Source: Prunella strophiata (lineage: Eukaryota > Chordata > Aves > Passeriformes > Prunellidae). Taken from it: a stretch of 64,000 nt of DNA. The translations under genes and the position numbers were made by a program. The notes under the pieces are model-generated. The model did not search any database. It had not been told where the DNA came from and was given only the letters and a program-made list of their open reading frames with translations. Below are positions 22,265-34,317 of this stretch, one piece after another (positions within the stretch are counted from its first letter, which is position 1; every line of letters starts with the position of its first letter). Location of the stretch: assembly GCA_036583965.1 (NCBI GenBank), contig JAZBQD010000015.1, positions 65,502,330-65,566,329 of the forward strand, written 5' to 3'.

Positions 22265-25200
22265 CAACACCTCGACTCCTCTACTATTTCTGGATAATTT
22301 CACCTAGTTATTTCAAAGTCTTAGATGAAGTTAGAAGAATATTGGGATTAGTTGCTTAACAGAAGGTTATTTTGCCTTCTGAAATAAGTATAAAATCACC
22401 TAACATTTCCCAGAAACTTCATTGGCATGATAAGCCCTAGGATACTGACTATCTGGAAGGTATATGAGGAGCTAATGCCCACCATAATCTTCAGATCTTG
22501 GATTTGGGAGGTTTCTGTCAGATACTTAGCCTCTCTGCCTTATTCTTCTGAATAGGGGACCCAACTCAGAGCATTGTATTTGATCATCTGCCTGTTTAAG
22601 CTCATTCAGAAAATCAGCCTTGAAACTCACTGCAACCTTTTGAGCAAGTTTTTCTGTCATGTTTTGCTTCTCTCCTACTTTGCTTCTTTGTTTCTTAGAT
22701 ACAATATACCACCTTTGTCTTTTTGATTTCCTCCTATACTCATACTGCTATCCAACTTTTTATCCTATGCAGTCCCGGTCAGAACTCTGACTGCCTACAT
22801 TATGTTCTTCTGTTTTTTCTTCATGTTCCTGCTATTTGTGGGAAACTTTTAGGGACTTTCATTAGATTGGCTGCTTAGTCTCCTGCATATTTCCTTCACT
22901 TGATTTTAATTATCTTTTTTTCTCTCTAACCTAAGATTCCAGTATGTTACCAAGATTACATTATCCTTTTGTCTTCTCTGTAAGCTTTTGTTCCTGGCCT
23001 TCAACACATATTCAAGTTAATTCTTGTACTAATCACAGAGGAAATAGGTGCAACAAATCAAACAAAGAGATTTTTGAGGGGTTAACATTTTACTGGGAAT
23101 GGGGTGAGAGTTGTACAAATACATTTCTGGCATAAGTTTCTCAAAACAGAAGGGAATTTGCCAGGGGAAGATGTATATGTGTTAATGTATAATCAATCAA
23201 TTAATGCAAACAGGATTTTTTGTTTTTAATTTCACTTGCTTGAAAAGAGACCAGCAGATTTTAGCTGGCTAAGACAGATTGCTTTGATAAATCTTTGGGA
23301 ATGTTGGGGTTTTTTGGTCTCAGTTGCATTCATTGGCAAGCACACAAAAGAGATTTCCCCTCTAACTACACAGCTCTCAGCTTGCCTTTTGTATGTGGAT
23401 ATGATTCTCCTTTCTGAATCTGCAAAACCTCTAAAATCTCCATTAAAATGCACTGTAAACCTCCTCTCCTTGGGAGTACCACAGATCTATGAAAAGACGA
23501 CTACAGAAGCAAAGCCAGGGTAAATAAACCTTATTCCAAATGAGTGTGGATTGGCAAGCTTAAGAATCATTAATTTTGCCTTAGTGAAAAAAGAGGAAGA
23601 TGGAAATCCACTGGAGAGAATTAGGCTGGTTCAAGCAATCCACCAGTGCTGTAACCCTACTCTAGACCTGTGTGCAATACACCCACAGGGAAATAAGGCT
23701 TTACAGCATCAAGATTTTATCAGCTTGCATTTCTGTGACAGCCAGAGTGCTTGTGAGTGGATGAAGCCAGAAAGAATTACTTGTGGTGTTCCAAATGAGT
23801 GTCACTAAGGTCTTTGTGCCCTATCTGTCTGGCCTCTATGTGCCACATATAACAAATGTATACCAATGAAAGAGGTATCTGTATTTTGGTTTGAAAACTT
23901 CTGCTAGCAAAGAAAGGCTTCAGGGCATCGTGGCTCCTGTCACAAGCTCCTGTGGTAAAAACAAAAATTAAAAGCTGGGTTTGACCCTTTTCACCCCAGC
24001 CATAAAAAGAAAGTGAAGATCTGCTGTCTTAATGCCCTTCTCATACTGTCAGTGCTTCTTGGTCCTGGTGCAGGAAGGTGAGGTGAGGAAGACCCTCTCA
24101 GAACTCCAGGGATCTTCATTTACTTGGGTAGTTTACTTAGCATTCCACTGAAATATCTGTTCAGTGGACAGGAGCAGTGCTAGATGAGAATATGAATTGT
24201 CCTGTTTGGAAAGAACTGAGAACCTTTTAGTAAATCAGTGCTACCCAAAAAAAAGTCCCAAGGACATTGGGTAGGCAGGACATGATTGTGCAAAGATTTG
24301 CACTCCTTAGTCTTTCACAAAGGACACTCTGGTCTCCCAGACCTGCAACAACAGCTGAGGGCTGGGCAGGACAGGTTGTGCTCCTGCAAGGCAGAAAAAC
24401 ATCTTGGAGTTTCCTGCTTTTCATGTCAGTATTGTAATTTTTGATTATGTCTAACTCATAAATTTATAAATTTCAAATGTGTTTGCTTCTGCAGCAACAA
24501 GGAGACCTTAAATTAGAGACTCTTAAGACTCTCCTTAGTGAAAACCATGTTCAGCTTAGCCCAGAAAAAGCTGAAATTTTCTGTTTCCCATTACACTGAG
24601 ATTCCACTTTCACCCTTGAATTATGTTGAAATTCAAGACTGTGGGTTGTTGCAAGTCCAGGAAACTGTTTTCTGGTCATGGCTTCTGGCTACTGGAGCAG
24701 TTTATTTGCTTGTTTAATCACATTGGGTGTGGATTTACTGGAAAGATTTATATTTACTCCTAAGTTTTTGATTAATGCATCTTCTAATGTGTTCCTGGAG
24801 GACAGCAATTGACATTCAGTTGCATGAGGGACACAGATTTTCTGCTTTAGCCTCCTCTGTCTCAGGTTCACTTTGCTGTGATGTGCCTGGCACAGTTAGA
24901 TTCTCATTAGTTTGTGAGAGTCAGTTTTTGACAGATCTTTATTTACCAGCCTCTAAAAACCAAATTCTGTCTACAGATCACTCTGGGATCTCATCTTGTA
25001 AATAACTCAACAAATGACCCTAAACAATACTTGTGTGTGTGTAAAACAGGGGCTGAAGGAAGAGTAAAATTAGAAATGTGTTTGAGACTCTGGGGAAGCA
25101 GCAGAATCCTAGCATCTCTTTCCTAATGATGTTTCTTTGTTTGACTCTCATTGACTTTAATGAAATATTGCTTCTTATCTTTCAGTCTGCAGTCTCTCAC

Positions 25201-25590
25201 CTATCTTAGAAATACTGGGGATATAGGAATTCTATTCTCATGTGATTTTAAATTTGTTATCTAAAAATTTTAACAGAACCTTTTGTTTCTTAATCCAGTG
25301 CAGCTGAGAAATTAAAACCCCCAAGCATTTAACTTTCCATATTTTTCTTACAATTTTATTTTTTTTTAACATACCAGCTCTAAGGAACAGGAAAAAAAAG
25401 AAAATTCTTTTTCTTGATCTGACAACTCTTAATTCTGTTGGGTTTCTTAAAAGATATTTAAAAATCTAAGAGTTTGCTTTTCCATCATGGCGTAATCAAG
25501 TGCTTGAAGTCTGACATTAATGAAAAATAATGGTTTCTTTCCTGAATTTGTGTTCAATATTTAATATTGCATTAGTTCTATTGGTAGCGG

Positions 25591-25633
25591 TAGTAATAAT
25601 AATATTAATAATAATAATAATAATAATAATAAT
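25591..25633. repeat. (TAA)n microsatellite
   Basis: About 43 bp of TAA/AAT triplets with one TATTAA interruption near the left end. The uninterrupted part (about 10 units) is likely to be length-polymorphic. Confidence 0.93.
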
Positions 25634-26197
25634 TTTAGGGATTTCAGCAGTAATGAATTACATCAGTTGTATTTTATCACTTGTGAAAAAGTAAGCTGTA
25701 TTGGTTTCCCACACATAATTATGAAGCACATAATTTCTCACATCTCTGATGGCTGCTGGAAGGAATGTGTGCATCACCTGGAGGGAACACAGCACTTGCC
25801 ATGAGCCACATGGCCACCTGGGAACAGCCCCAGGCAAGCTGCTTCCACTCTGCTAAGTTCAGCCTGGAGGCACCAGAGGTGGTTTCCAGTTCTGTTGGGT
25901 GATGTCTCTGGGTGGTTGTTTGCACCATGATCTCACAGTGTTGACGTGTTGGGGTTTGTTTCAAGCTTAAGAAAACAGCCCCTGAACTCAGATACCTATT
26001 GCAGGCCTTTAAGATGAAGACTAGCTGTGTAATGTAAAACACCAAGATTGCTTTTTGTAACTGCTGATACAGGTGCAGGCTGATCTGCACCTTACCCTTA
26101 GCAGGGTGATCAGAGAAGCTGTCTTGGGACATCCCAGCTGCCAGGAGTACGGGGAGTAATGTGCAAGTGTGGACATGGGCTTTCACAGCAGGCCATT

Positions 26198-26815
26198 AGT
26201 CACAGAATCACAGAAGCTGTGTGAGAAGGGACCCATCAGGACCATCGAGTCCAATTCTTGCCCCTGGGTGGCACCATCCCCAAGAACCACACCATGTGCC
26301 TGAGACCATTGTCCAAATGTTTCTGGAACTCTGTCAACCTTGGTGCTGTGACCACTTCCCTGGGGAGCCTGTTTCCAGTGCCCAGCCACCCTCTGGGTGA
26401 AGAACCTTTACCTGATAACCATTCTAAATCTCCCCTGACACAGCTTCAGGCCATTCCCTCAGGTCCTGTCACTGGTCACCACAGACAAGAGATCAGTGCC
26501 TGCCCCTTTGCTTCCCCTCAAGAGGCAGCTGCAGACTGCAGTGAGGTCTCCTCCCTTCAGTCTCCTCCAGGCTGGACAGGCCAAGTGACCTCAGCTGCTC
26601 CTCACACAGCTCCCCCTCCAGACCCTTCACCATCTTTGCTGCCTTCCTTTGGATACTGTCTAATATTTCAATGCCTTTTTTATACTGTGGCACCCAAAAC
26701 TGCCCCCAGCACTGGAGGCCACCCCAGTGCAGAGCAGAGCGGGACAATCCCCTCCCTTGCCTGGCTGGCCATGCTGTGCCTGACACACTCCAGGACAGGG
26801 TTGATGGGCTAACCA
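26198..26815 (-). mobile_element. CR1 LINE 3' half
   Basis: On the minus strand this runs through the last third of CR1 ORF2 and the 3' UTR to a tail reading TTCTGTGATTCTGTGACT (reverse complement at 26198-26215), the CR1 8-bp terminal repeat. The words CAGTTTTGGGTGCCAC and GAGTTCCAGAAACATTTGG, and GGACTCGATGGTCCTGATGGG just before the tail, are typical. It is the same subfamily as the plus-strand copy at 30953-31660, in inverted orientation. The 3' end is exact to a few bases; the 5' end (about 26800-26815) is approximate. Confidence 0.92.
26493..26740 (-). pseudogene. CR1 ORF2 remnant (post-RT part)
   Basis: The minus-strand frame running through this part of the CR1 copy still reads as ORF2. 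It shows WGQFWVPQYKKGIEILDSIQ, then KAAKMVKGLEG, EEQLRSLGLSSLEE and a following SLQL block. These are the C-terminal ORF2 region after the reverse transcriptase domain. The frame is lost downstream toward the 3' UTR. The overlapping plus-strand frame at 26258-26812 (184 codons), although the longest in the window, is antisense to this and is not a gene. Confidence 0.85.
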
Positions 26816-29800
26816 GAAGCATGAATTGTGTTTGGCCCACTCTAACAGCAGGCTGTGGTGCCAAAAACTACTGTTCCTGGGCAGCACTGAGGAGCACCAA
26901 GGCAGCAATTCACAAAGATAACACTCAAATATGTGCATAGGGGAAGTTGATGAACCACAGCTCAGTCTGATGACCCTTCCTGCAGTCTTTTACCGGGTCA
27001 GCAATTTCTAGATGTGTATTTTGTTTGAGGACTACACCATTTGGCAGTCTTTATTTCTGCTTAATTAGCTTCATGATTTAAAACTATTTGTAGCCCCCTA
27101 ATGAGCTGGGAAAAACCCAGCAGTTGTTAGCAGCTGGCTGGGATTTTAACAGCAGCCATGTGCCTTTAGCAGAACAGCAATAAAATAGGGAGAAGAAAAG
27201 TCTGGCAGTACTGGCAGGGGTCAGGACATGTGAGGCCTATCCTCAGCTCTGTTAATGATCACCATGAGCACAGAACAGAATTTCAGCTAAACAGCCTTGT
27301 TAAGTGACAATGACAACAAAGGCTTTGACAGAAGGCCCTGCACCCTGTGAGGGGATTTGAACTAAGATGCTGGATGTGGATGGGAGCAGCTGAGGGTGTG
27401 TTCCCATCATATTTTCAACAACTCCCTAGCCCTGACAAAATTTTTGAGGGAAAATCTGTCAAAAGCCTTAGGCATTCAGTTGCCCAGTAATATTATACAG
27501 CCCTGTGGAGTTTCTCTGAGAGGTGGGCATGACTGCTACAGGGTGGCAGTAAATCTGCTTGCTCTGGTTGTGCCTGTGCCTTGCAGCTCAGCCCTCTGAA
27601 CATGTTTTGCTCATCACCACTTCAATGCTTTCCCAGACAAAGTGACTGAGCCTGCATCCTGATTTCCCTGTGATATGGAGAAGGTGTCTGCCATATGTGG
27701 TGATAGAGGTGATGATCTCCCACAGCTTCAGTCTGTTCCCTTGGATATTCCTCCTTCATACAGTGGTTCTCAGTTCTTTCTGTGATGCAGATTTGCACAG
27801 GATTATTTTGTCCTCTTCTGAAACCCCAGATCACAAATCTGCTCCATCTCTCATGAAGATTTTTGGCATTAGTCTGTCAAAAGATATATTATATCCTTAT
27901 AATTAAGACAGGTATATTGAAATGTAATCTATAACACTTAAAGCTCCATTTTAGCCAATCTGCAATTTAACAAAACTAAATACAGACCACAGTCTCAGCA
28001 TGCCTACTTTTTGTAGCCAACTTTCCTGTTTGGATTGTATATTCCTAAGTTTAGAGGTAATGGAAAACAGTTACAATATTGCTGAACTGGTGCTTCAATG
28101 ATGACTACTTCAGGAAAAAAAAGCACCATATATGAAAGAAACTATATGTAGTCTAGTGAAAATGCTGTTCAGGTGCATAAAAGACCTGGCTAGCTGAGGT
28201 ATCTGTAGGAAGGCTGATGGCAGGGGCTAAGAGCATTTTCTTAGGTCATTCTAGCTCTTTAGGAAGCCCACCCCATCTCTGCTCTGGCAAAAGATTTTTT
28301 TCTCATATCACAAACATGAATTCTTTTGTGAGAGTCAGATTACACTTTGGATGTATGATAAAAGGTAAAGAGTTGCCTTACTGTCTGTCAGTGCACCTTT
28401 GAGGCCAATATCTGACTCTGGGTTTGGGTTTTTCAATCTATGAATGATCTTTACATGTCCTTTTAACCCATATTTGTAGGACATTTTGGTGCCTTTGAAC
28501 AAAATTGTCTCTGGAGACCTGTGCACACTTCCTTTTTCTATCTCAGGTACTAATTATATTATGCAGAGCCTCCTCCCAGGATACTTTATTTTTGGGGGTC
28601 GATGGATTTCTTATGTTTTGTTTTAATCAGGTCAATATGCACATAATACAGTGGCATTTACTTTACTGCAGTTTTTTTTCAAATGCTCTGAAAAATCTCT
28701 CTGCAGCCACTATTATACCCTGGTGTGGTTTTGTCATGAAAATGGTACTTAGAGGAAACAGAAATAGCAAAGAATAACTGCATCACTGTGGGAATTTAAA
28801 TGTGACTCTTCTGGGTAGGGTTTCATAGTTCAAGCCAGGGGTTTCTTAGGTCTCTTTCCTTGCATAATTTTCTGGGATTTGACATCAGCAGAGCCCCTTG
28901 CTAAGCCAAGGAAAGTATCATAAGAAATCAAAGCAATGTGTAGGGTTTTTAACATGCAAGCTACTTCAAGAAAAGACATGTGAAAATCGAGAACTTATCG
29001 GTCCCTTTGATTTCCTGACAATGTGATTGGGGATGCACCTCTCACCCAAAGGAATGGCAGGTCTCTCAGGTAGGGGAGATTTAGTGTTCCCTGCAAAACT
29101 GAGACTGCTCCTTCTGAGCACCTTCTATTTCCAACCATAGTTTGGTGTTCCTGGAGGATGACTTATCCCATGATCTCCAGGTGTGACAGTGGCTGCCGCT
29201 GTTTTGGTGTGGGAGTAACAGAGAATTTGCATTTTAATATCAAAACTAAGACACTAGTAATTTGCTTTGTCCTCACTGCAACCAGAAATACTCTTCCCTG
29301 ACCTTGCTTGTCTTCCAGTCATCAGGGGCCTGTGAGTCTTGAGGAAAGGAAAGCTGACCTGAAACTGATAACCTCTTTCAGTTGCCCACTTTGTATTGTA
29401 AATAACCCTGCTAAAAGGATTGACAAATTTTTCATACATTTGAAGATTTTTCTCCTCTTCTGCTGCCACAATTTGTATCCTTCCCCATTTGTTTATCTGG
29501 CTGGTTTGGAAACAGACTTTTTTAATGAGTGGGAAACTTCACCACCAGAGGGTCTCTGTTTTATTTCTCCACCTTTAATTGACTGTCGTTTTGTTTTTCC
29601 TTTTCCTGCCTTCTCCCATGCTTAGTATAAAACTTTCTGACAGTTCTTGACTTAGATATCTACATTTTGAAAGTAAGTTGAACTTTAAAAATTGTCTTTT
29701 GGCTTTCAATGAGGATAGTCTAATCAACCTTGACTGCAGTTGTAGCCACTGTCCCTTCAAGTCAGTTGTGCTGTCTTTATCTTTTCATTCACAATGTGTA

Positions 29801-30952
29801 CTTCTGGTCTTTGCAACGGGGTCATCCTCTTCAGAATAGTGGCAACTGCCAACCAATTTGACCAAGCTACTTCTGGGAGAGACAGCAGCAATGGAGAGGA
29901 TATCTTATGGAAGCAGCTTTTCACAACCATTTCTGCTGAAGTTGGATAAACCATCTACAGCAAAAACTTTGCTTTCTGTCATCTAGGTATCTTCTCCAGC
30001 TCCTTCTGGAGCTCTTCCTTTGGGAAATGGTTCTTGGCCTATCTTTGATCAAAGGGATATTCTTCCCCCCTACCTTTTTTCCTATTTTCCTTCTAGAGAG
30101 AACTCTTGTATAAAAAGGAAATCTCTGACAGGATACAAAGTGCAAAGCTCCTCAGCTTTCTGCAATGCAACTTCTTAGTCAATCTTTGAGGAAACAGAAA
30201 GAGTTTTAAAAGTCCTCCTACAACCTGTCAAAAATTACCTTCAAGCAACATTTTGTGTGTGTTTGTATCATTCCTTACAAATCCAACATGTCTGTTTTAA
30301 ATCCCTATTTCCCCACTCTGAGAGTATTTCAGCTCTGTTGAAGCTTTGAACCACTCTGGGTTTTTTAGTTCACTTTAGTCTAACTAATTTGTGGCAGTCT
30401 GTAATCTCTCAAAGTCTAAAAGAGACTAGTTTCATTTCTGCACAGTAGAGCAGCTCACTCCAACTGAAAATTATGTCAGCCATCAAAAATACACGCCCTC
30501 ACAAATGTTACTTTTTGCTCTTTTATTTTTACGTGCCTGACAGGGAAGTCACAGTAACAACTCTTCTTTCCTGTAAATTACAGACAGAAATGGGATTTTA
30601 AAACATAGTTAATATCTATCCTGAAAGTATCTTTCATCTCTTGTTGACCCTTCATGTATTGGTAATGCTTATTCAGAGCTGTTAAGTCTGGAGGACAATT
30701 ATGGTTCTGGAATGTGACTTAATAATTCCTATATTAGTCTCAGTAATTTATGGTGGGATGCAGAAATATTACTGTGGGTCAGCTTAAGCCTTTTTGTGAC
30801 CAGTAGGTGAACTGATATCCTTTTGTGCTACTCAAAATTGTAATGAACAGTGGGTCTTCCTCACTGAACAAAACTGTTGAAATTGTAACAGCTTTGATTG
30901 AAAGCTCAAGCATTTATCTTTGCTTTCAAAAATGTTCATGTGTGTATAGACT
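26816..30952. other. non-coding stretch, no recognised gene
   Basis: About 4.1 kb between the two inverted CR1 copies. No gene, LTR or microsatellite of note was recognised. Frames such as 29308-29625 have no motifs. CAGTGGTTCTCAG at about 27761 recalls a hAT transposon end, but no partner terminus was found. Confidence 0.6.
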
Positions 30953-31196
30953 GGACAATGAAGCGCTAGAGAAAAGTGCCATGGAAAGGGACCTGGGGGT
31001 CCTGGTCTATGTCAAGTTGACCATGAGCCAGCAGTGCCCTGGCAGCCTGGAGGGCCAAGCATGTCCTGGGGGCATCAGGCACAGCATGGCCAGCCAGGCA
31101 AGGGAGGGGATTGTCCTGCTCTGCTCTGAGCTGGGGCAGCCTCACCTCCAGTGCTGGGGGCAGTTTTGGGTGCCACAATACAAAAAAGATATTTAG
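30953..31196 (+). pseudogene. CR1 ORF2 remnant
   Basis: The frame ending at the TAG at 31194-31196 contains ORF2 words: RDLGVLV, then KLTMSQQC, an IRHSMASQ block, and QFWVPQYKKDI just before the stop. This is the region downstream of the RT catalytic core. The stop after KKDI is a disabling change, because in related copies the frame continues. The part of the open frame before about 30953 is unrelated upstream sequence. Confidence 0.88.
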
Positions 31197-31660
31197 CTGT
31201 TGGAGAGCATCCAAAGAAGGGGCCAGGAGGACAGTGAAGACTCTGGAAGGGAAGCCTTGTAAGGAGCAGCTGAGGTCTGTCCAGCCTGGAGGAGACTGAG
31301 ATGAGACCTCATCACAGTTACAAATTCCTTATGAGGAGAAGAAAAGGGGCAGACACTGATCTCTTCTCTTCTCTGTGGTGCCTGGTGACAGGACCCAAGG
31401 GAATGGCATGAAGCTGTGTCTGGGGAGGTTTAAGTTGGACACTAGAAAAAGGTTCTTCAGCCCAAGGGTGGCTGGGACTAGAATGGGCTCCCCAGGGAAA
31501 TGGTTCAGCACCAAGCCTGACAGAGTTTAGGAAGTGCTGGGACACTGCCCTCAGGCACATGGTGTGACTCTTGGGGTGTCCTGTGCAGGGCCAGGAGTTG
31601 GACTCGATGATCCTGATGGGTTCCTTCCAACTCAGCAGATTCTGTGATTCTGTGATTATG
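30953..31660 (+). mobile_element. CR1 LINE 3' half
   Basis: The plus strand runs from a GAAAGGGACCTGGGGGTCCTGG stretch (ORF2), through CAGTTTTGGGTGCCAC and GCCTGGAGGAGACTGAG, to GAGTTGGACTCGATGATCC. It ends in repeated ATTCTGTG words (about 31640-31660), the CR1 3' tail. It is the same subfamily as 26198-26815 but opposite in orientation. The element is 5'-truncated, as is usual for CR1. A stop and indels make it inactive. Confidence 0.93.
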
Positions 31661-32254
31661 CTTTTTGTCTCACCATGAAAAAAAGCAATTATAACTGCAG
31701 ACCAGTGGACAGAAGAGAAGCAAGAAGTCAAGCAAAACAAGCATTAAGTGAAAATCCTGAGGGATAAAAGGGAACTTACAAAGAGAGGGGGTTGAGTTCA
31801 TTGTCAGCTGGATGGAAGTTGAGCACAGTGAGCAAATAAGCTATCTCCTACTGTGTTCAGGGAAATAGATTTTCTAGTTCTCTCTTTGTAAATAACAAGA
31901 CCATGTAAGAGATGTGCGTCCTCTATATCAACTTCTTTTTTAGAATAAAATGACATTTTGACCCTGAATTTCTGCTAACTTCTTGGGTGAGAAGTGAGTA
32001 ACAATATTTATGCCTAAACAATCTGGTTCTGATTTTAAATGTATTTACTGCTGAAAAATCTGACACTTTGTGATAAACTGTTCAAATCATTATATATCCC
32101 CACTGTTTAAAAATACAACTGTAGTTAGAAGAATTTCAAAGAAAATTGAGAATGGCCTGAGGGAAGAATTGATGAGAAATCTGTAGTTATCTGCATTTAG
32201 AAACAAATGAATATTTGGAAGCCTTTTTTGGTGACTGTTTGCCTTTTATGCTTG

Positions 32255-32273
32255 TATGTATATATATATATAT
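32255..32273. repeat. (TA)n microsatellite
   Basis: TATGTATATATATATATAT-type run of about 19 bp. Confidence 0.88.
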
Positions 32274-32808
32274 TTTTTAGGTTGTAATTTTTTTTCTTGG
32301 AAAACATCATCTCTTTATTTGACAGGCTGCCACTCACACACCGTCCCCCAAAAAGTCAACCATTGACACTTTCTTCTTCATTCTTATTTGCAGCCAAAAA
32401 TGTTTGGATTAAGCTTTTGACAGTAGTCAAGAAATTCTGAAGATGGTAGACACTCTCTGTGAATGCAGTTATTTCTGTAAGCCTGTTTATTTCTGTCTGA
32501 GCCTTGCTGAATAGTATCAGAATTCATTTTCATCACTGCCAAAATCTGAATTCTGGAGGTGTCACTAAGCAGATCTCTGATTGGAGTTTTATTTCCATGC
32601 TATTTGATTTCTGAAGTAATTCCAAACACATTAAGATGGGAAAAGAACAAGTTGAAAGATATAAACAGAGTAAGGAGAGTGAAATTGACAGAGAATGGAA
32701 AAATAGGAAAGAATGCTTCTGTAAAATAGTAGAAACAGAGTGGATCTATTTATCTGCAGAAGATAGATGGGCTTTGGTTAGTGGTTGGTAAAAGACTATT
32801 CCCATCTC

Positions 32809-32862
32809 TTTTTTTTTTTTTTTTTTTTCAATAATCTATTTCTTTTTTTTTTTTTTTTTTTT
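32809..32862. repeat. paired T20 homopolymers
   Basis: Two runs of about 20 T residues separated by the 14-bp spacer CAATAATCTATTTC. Likely to be unstable in length. Confidence 0.92.
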
Positions 32863-33311
32863 GGTATTTTTAAATTATTTTAATCCCCTTTGTGTCTTAT
32901 TTGCTTACTTTTCAGTCCCTGTGCCTCCTTTTCTGGCTGGTAATTTTAGACACAACTCTTCACTGCTTGCTTGCCAGACTCTTAGCCTTTTGACAAGTTT
33001 TTCAAAGTCAAATATATATTTATAGTGACTAAGACAATGCTGCTGTTTGGGGTGGTTATATTGGCTTTTTTTTTAGTTTGTAAATTACAGGCACAGTTCA
33101 TGCCTGTACTTTCCAGACTCACATTTGTGGTTATAAATGAGTATTAGTTGATTTGGGCTAATAATTTATCTATTCATGTTCCATTCTCTACAAATTTGAA
33201 GTTAGAGATAACTGGCCCAAATCTTCACCTTGGCTGGTGGAGTGTCTCATTGTCAATGAGAAGCTGAAATGTTCCATCAGAACTTAGTTACATCTTTGTG
33301 ACAGGGCATGC

Positions 33312-33838
33312 TGTTATGGTTTAACCTCAGAGAGCAACTAAGCCCCATGCAGCCACCAGCTCACTCTCCTCCCAGTGGAATGGTGGAGAGAATTGGAAGG
33401 GTGAAAATGAGAAAAAACTTGTGGGTGAATGATATAGGTAAAGCAAAACAAGGAATTCCTTCACCATTTCCCGTGGGAGGGCAAGTGTTCAGCCATGCAC
33501 AGGAAAGCAGGGCTCCCTCATTTCAGAAGACAATTGCCATTCCTCTGAATGTCCCTTCCTTCCTCCCTTCTTCCCTTGGCTCTATAGGCTGAGCATGATG
33601 TCATAGAGGCATGGAATGTGCCCTGGGTCAGTTGGGATCAGCTATCCTGGCTCTCCCAACTTCTTGTGCACCCCCAGCCTCTTTGCTGGTGGGATGGGGT
33701 GAGGAGCTGAAGAGCCCTTGGCTCAGCACCAACCAAAACAGCAATGTGTCCTGAGCATTATTGTCATCCTAAGTCCAAAGCACAGCTCTGTACCAGCTAC
33801 TGGGAAGTAAATTTACTCCATCCCAGCTGAAACCTGGT
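33312..33838 (-). mobile_element. ERVL-type solo LTR (copy B)
   Basis: The block starts TGTTATGGTTTAAC and ends in a CAGCTGAAACCTGGT stretch, the same LTR family as 14169-14752. Shared words include AAGTGTTCAGCCATGCACAGG (copy A has a close variant), CTGAGCATGATGTCATA and GGTCAGTTGGG. Orientation is minus by the same logic as copy A. Compared with copy A it lacks roughly 35-40 bp around the ATTAAA poly(A) signal, and its TATA box has decayed to CTATAG. It is a solo LTR with no flanking viral genes and no convincing target duplication. The frame at 33308-33592 is LTR sequence, not a gene. Confidence 0.85.
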
Positions 33839-34317
33839 GTGTGCTAATGCCTTTATGTAGAGTGGAAGTAGTTCACACATTTCCTAGGCCACACTCCCAT
33901 CAGTACCAGGGGTTTATTTAATTTGTTTTGGTTTTTCCCCCTCTCAGTTCACCGTCCATTTCTCCCTCATTTTGTCTCTTCCTTGGGCTCTCTGCCATCC
34001 CACAGTCTGTTCCAGAAGCTCTGTGTTATCGTGTCATCATGGCTGCTAATCTTTTCTTCTCAGCCATCTGGAAGATAGGAGTTCTTTTGCTGAGTATCTA
34101 AACAAAACAGTCTCCTCCTTCTGCTGTCCCATCAGTGACATCTGAAGTGAAATACTTCATTGGTTTATATTGGGCCTGATCTTCCAGAGTAATTTTAGTT
34201 AAGAATTTGGCCAATGCACTGAAGGTTGTGTGATAATTTTATGGGAAAAAAAAAAAAGTAGGGGAGCCCAAGCTCCTTCCAAGGGTGGTACAATAGGAGA
34301 TTACTTGCCCCTTTCCA
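33839..34317. other. non-coding gap between LTR and old CR1
   Basis: About 480 bp of unique-looking sequence, with a short A-run at about 34245-34257. Nothing else is recognised. Confidence 0.6.

Larger units (their letters stand above)
18922..26197. other. long non-coding stretch, no recognised gene
   Basis: About 7.3 kb with no recognised gene or mobile element. Listed separately are a perfect 11-bp-arm hairpin (20852-20877), a T16 run with T/G-rich sequence (20946-21060), an A19 run (22246-22264) and a TAA microsatellite (25591-25633). Pyrimidine-rich DNA occupies about 20100-20165. The longest frame (25719-26186 minus, 155 codons) ends just before the CR1 tail and shows no family motif. 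Confidence 0.6.
31661..33311. other. non-coding stretch with T-rich and TA repeats
   Basis: No recognised gene. It holds a TA repeat (32255-32273) and two T20 runs (32809-32828, 32843-32862), listed separately. Confidence 0.6.

Noticed and set aside
26258..26812. 184-codon plus-strand open frame, longest in the window
   Set aside because: It is antisense to the CR1 copy at 26198-26815. GC-rich CR1 sequence gives long chance frames, and the true remnant frame is on the minus strand.
27755..27800. CAGTGGTTCTCAG, resembling a hAT (Charlie-type) transposon terminus
   Set aside because: No matching inverted terminus or 8-bp target duplication was found nearby. The word is short enough to occur by chance.
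14169..33838. A single provirus bounded by the two ERVL-type LTRs
   Set aside because: The interval of about 18.6 kb is too long. It holds an unrelated LTR and several CR1 copies and no gag/pol/env-like frame, and the LTRs carry different deletions. Two solo LTRs fit better.
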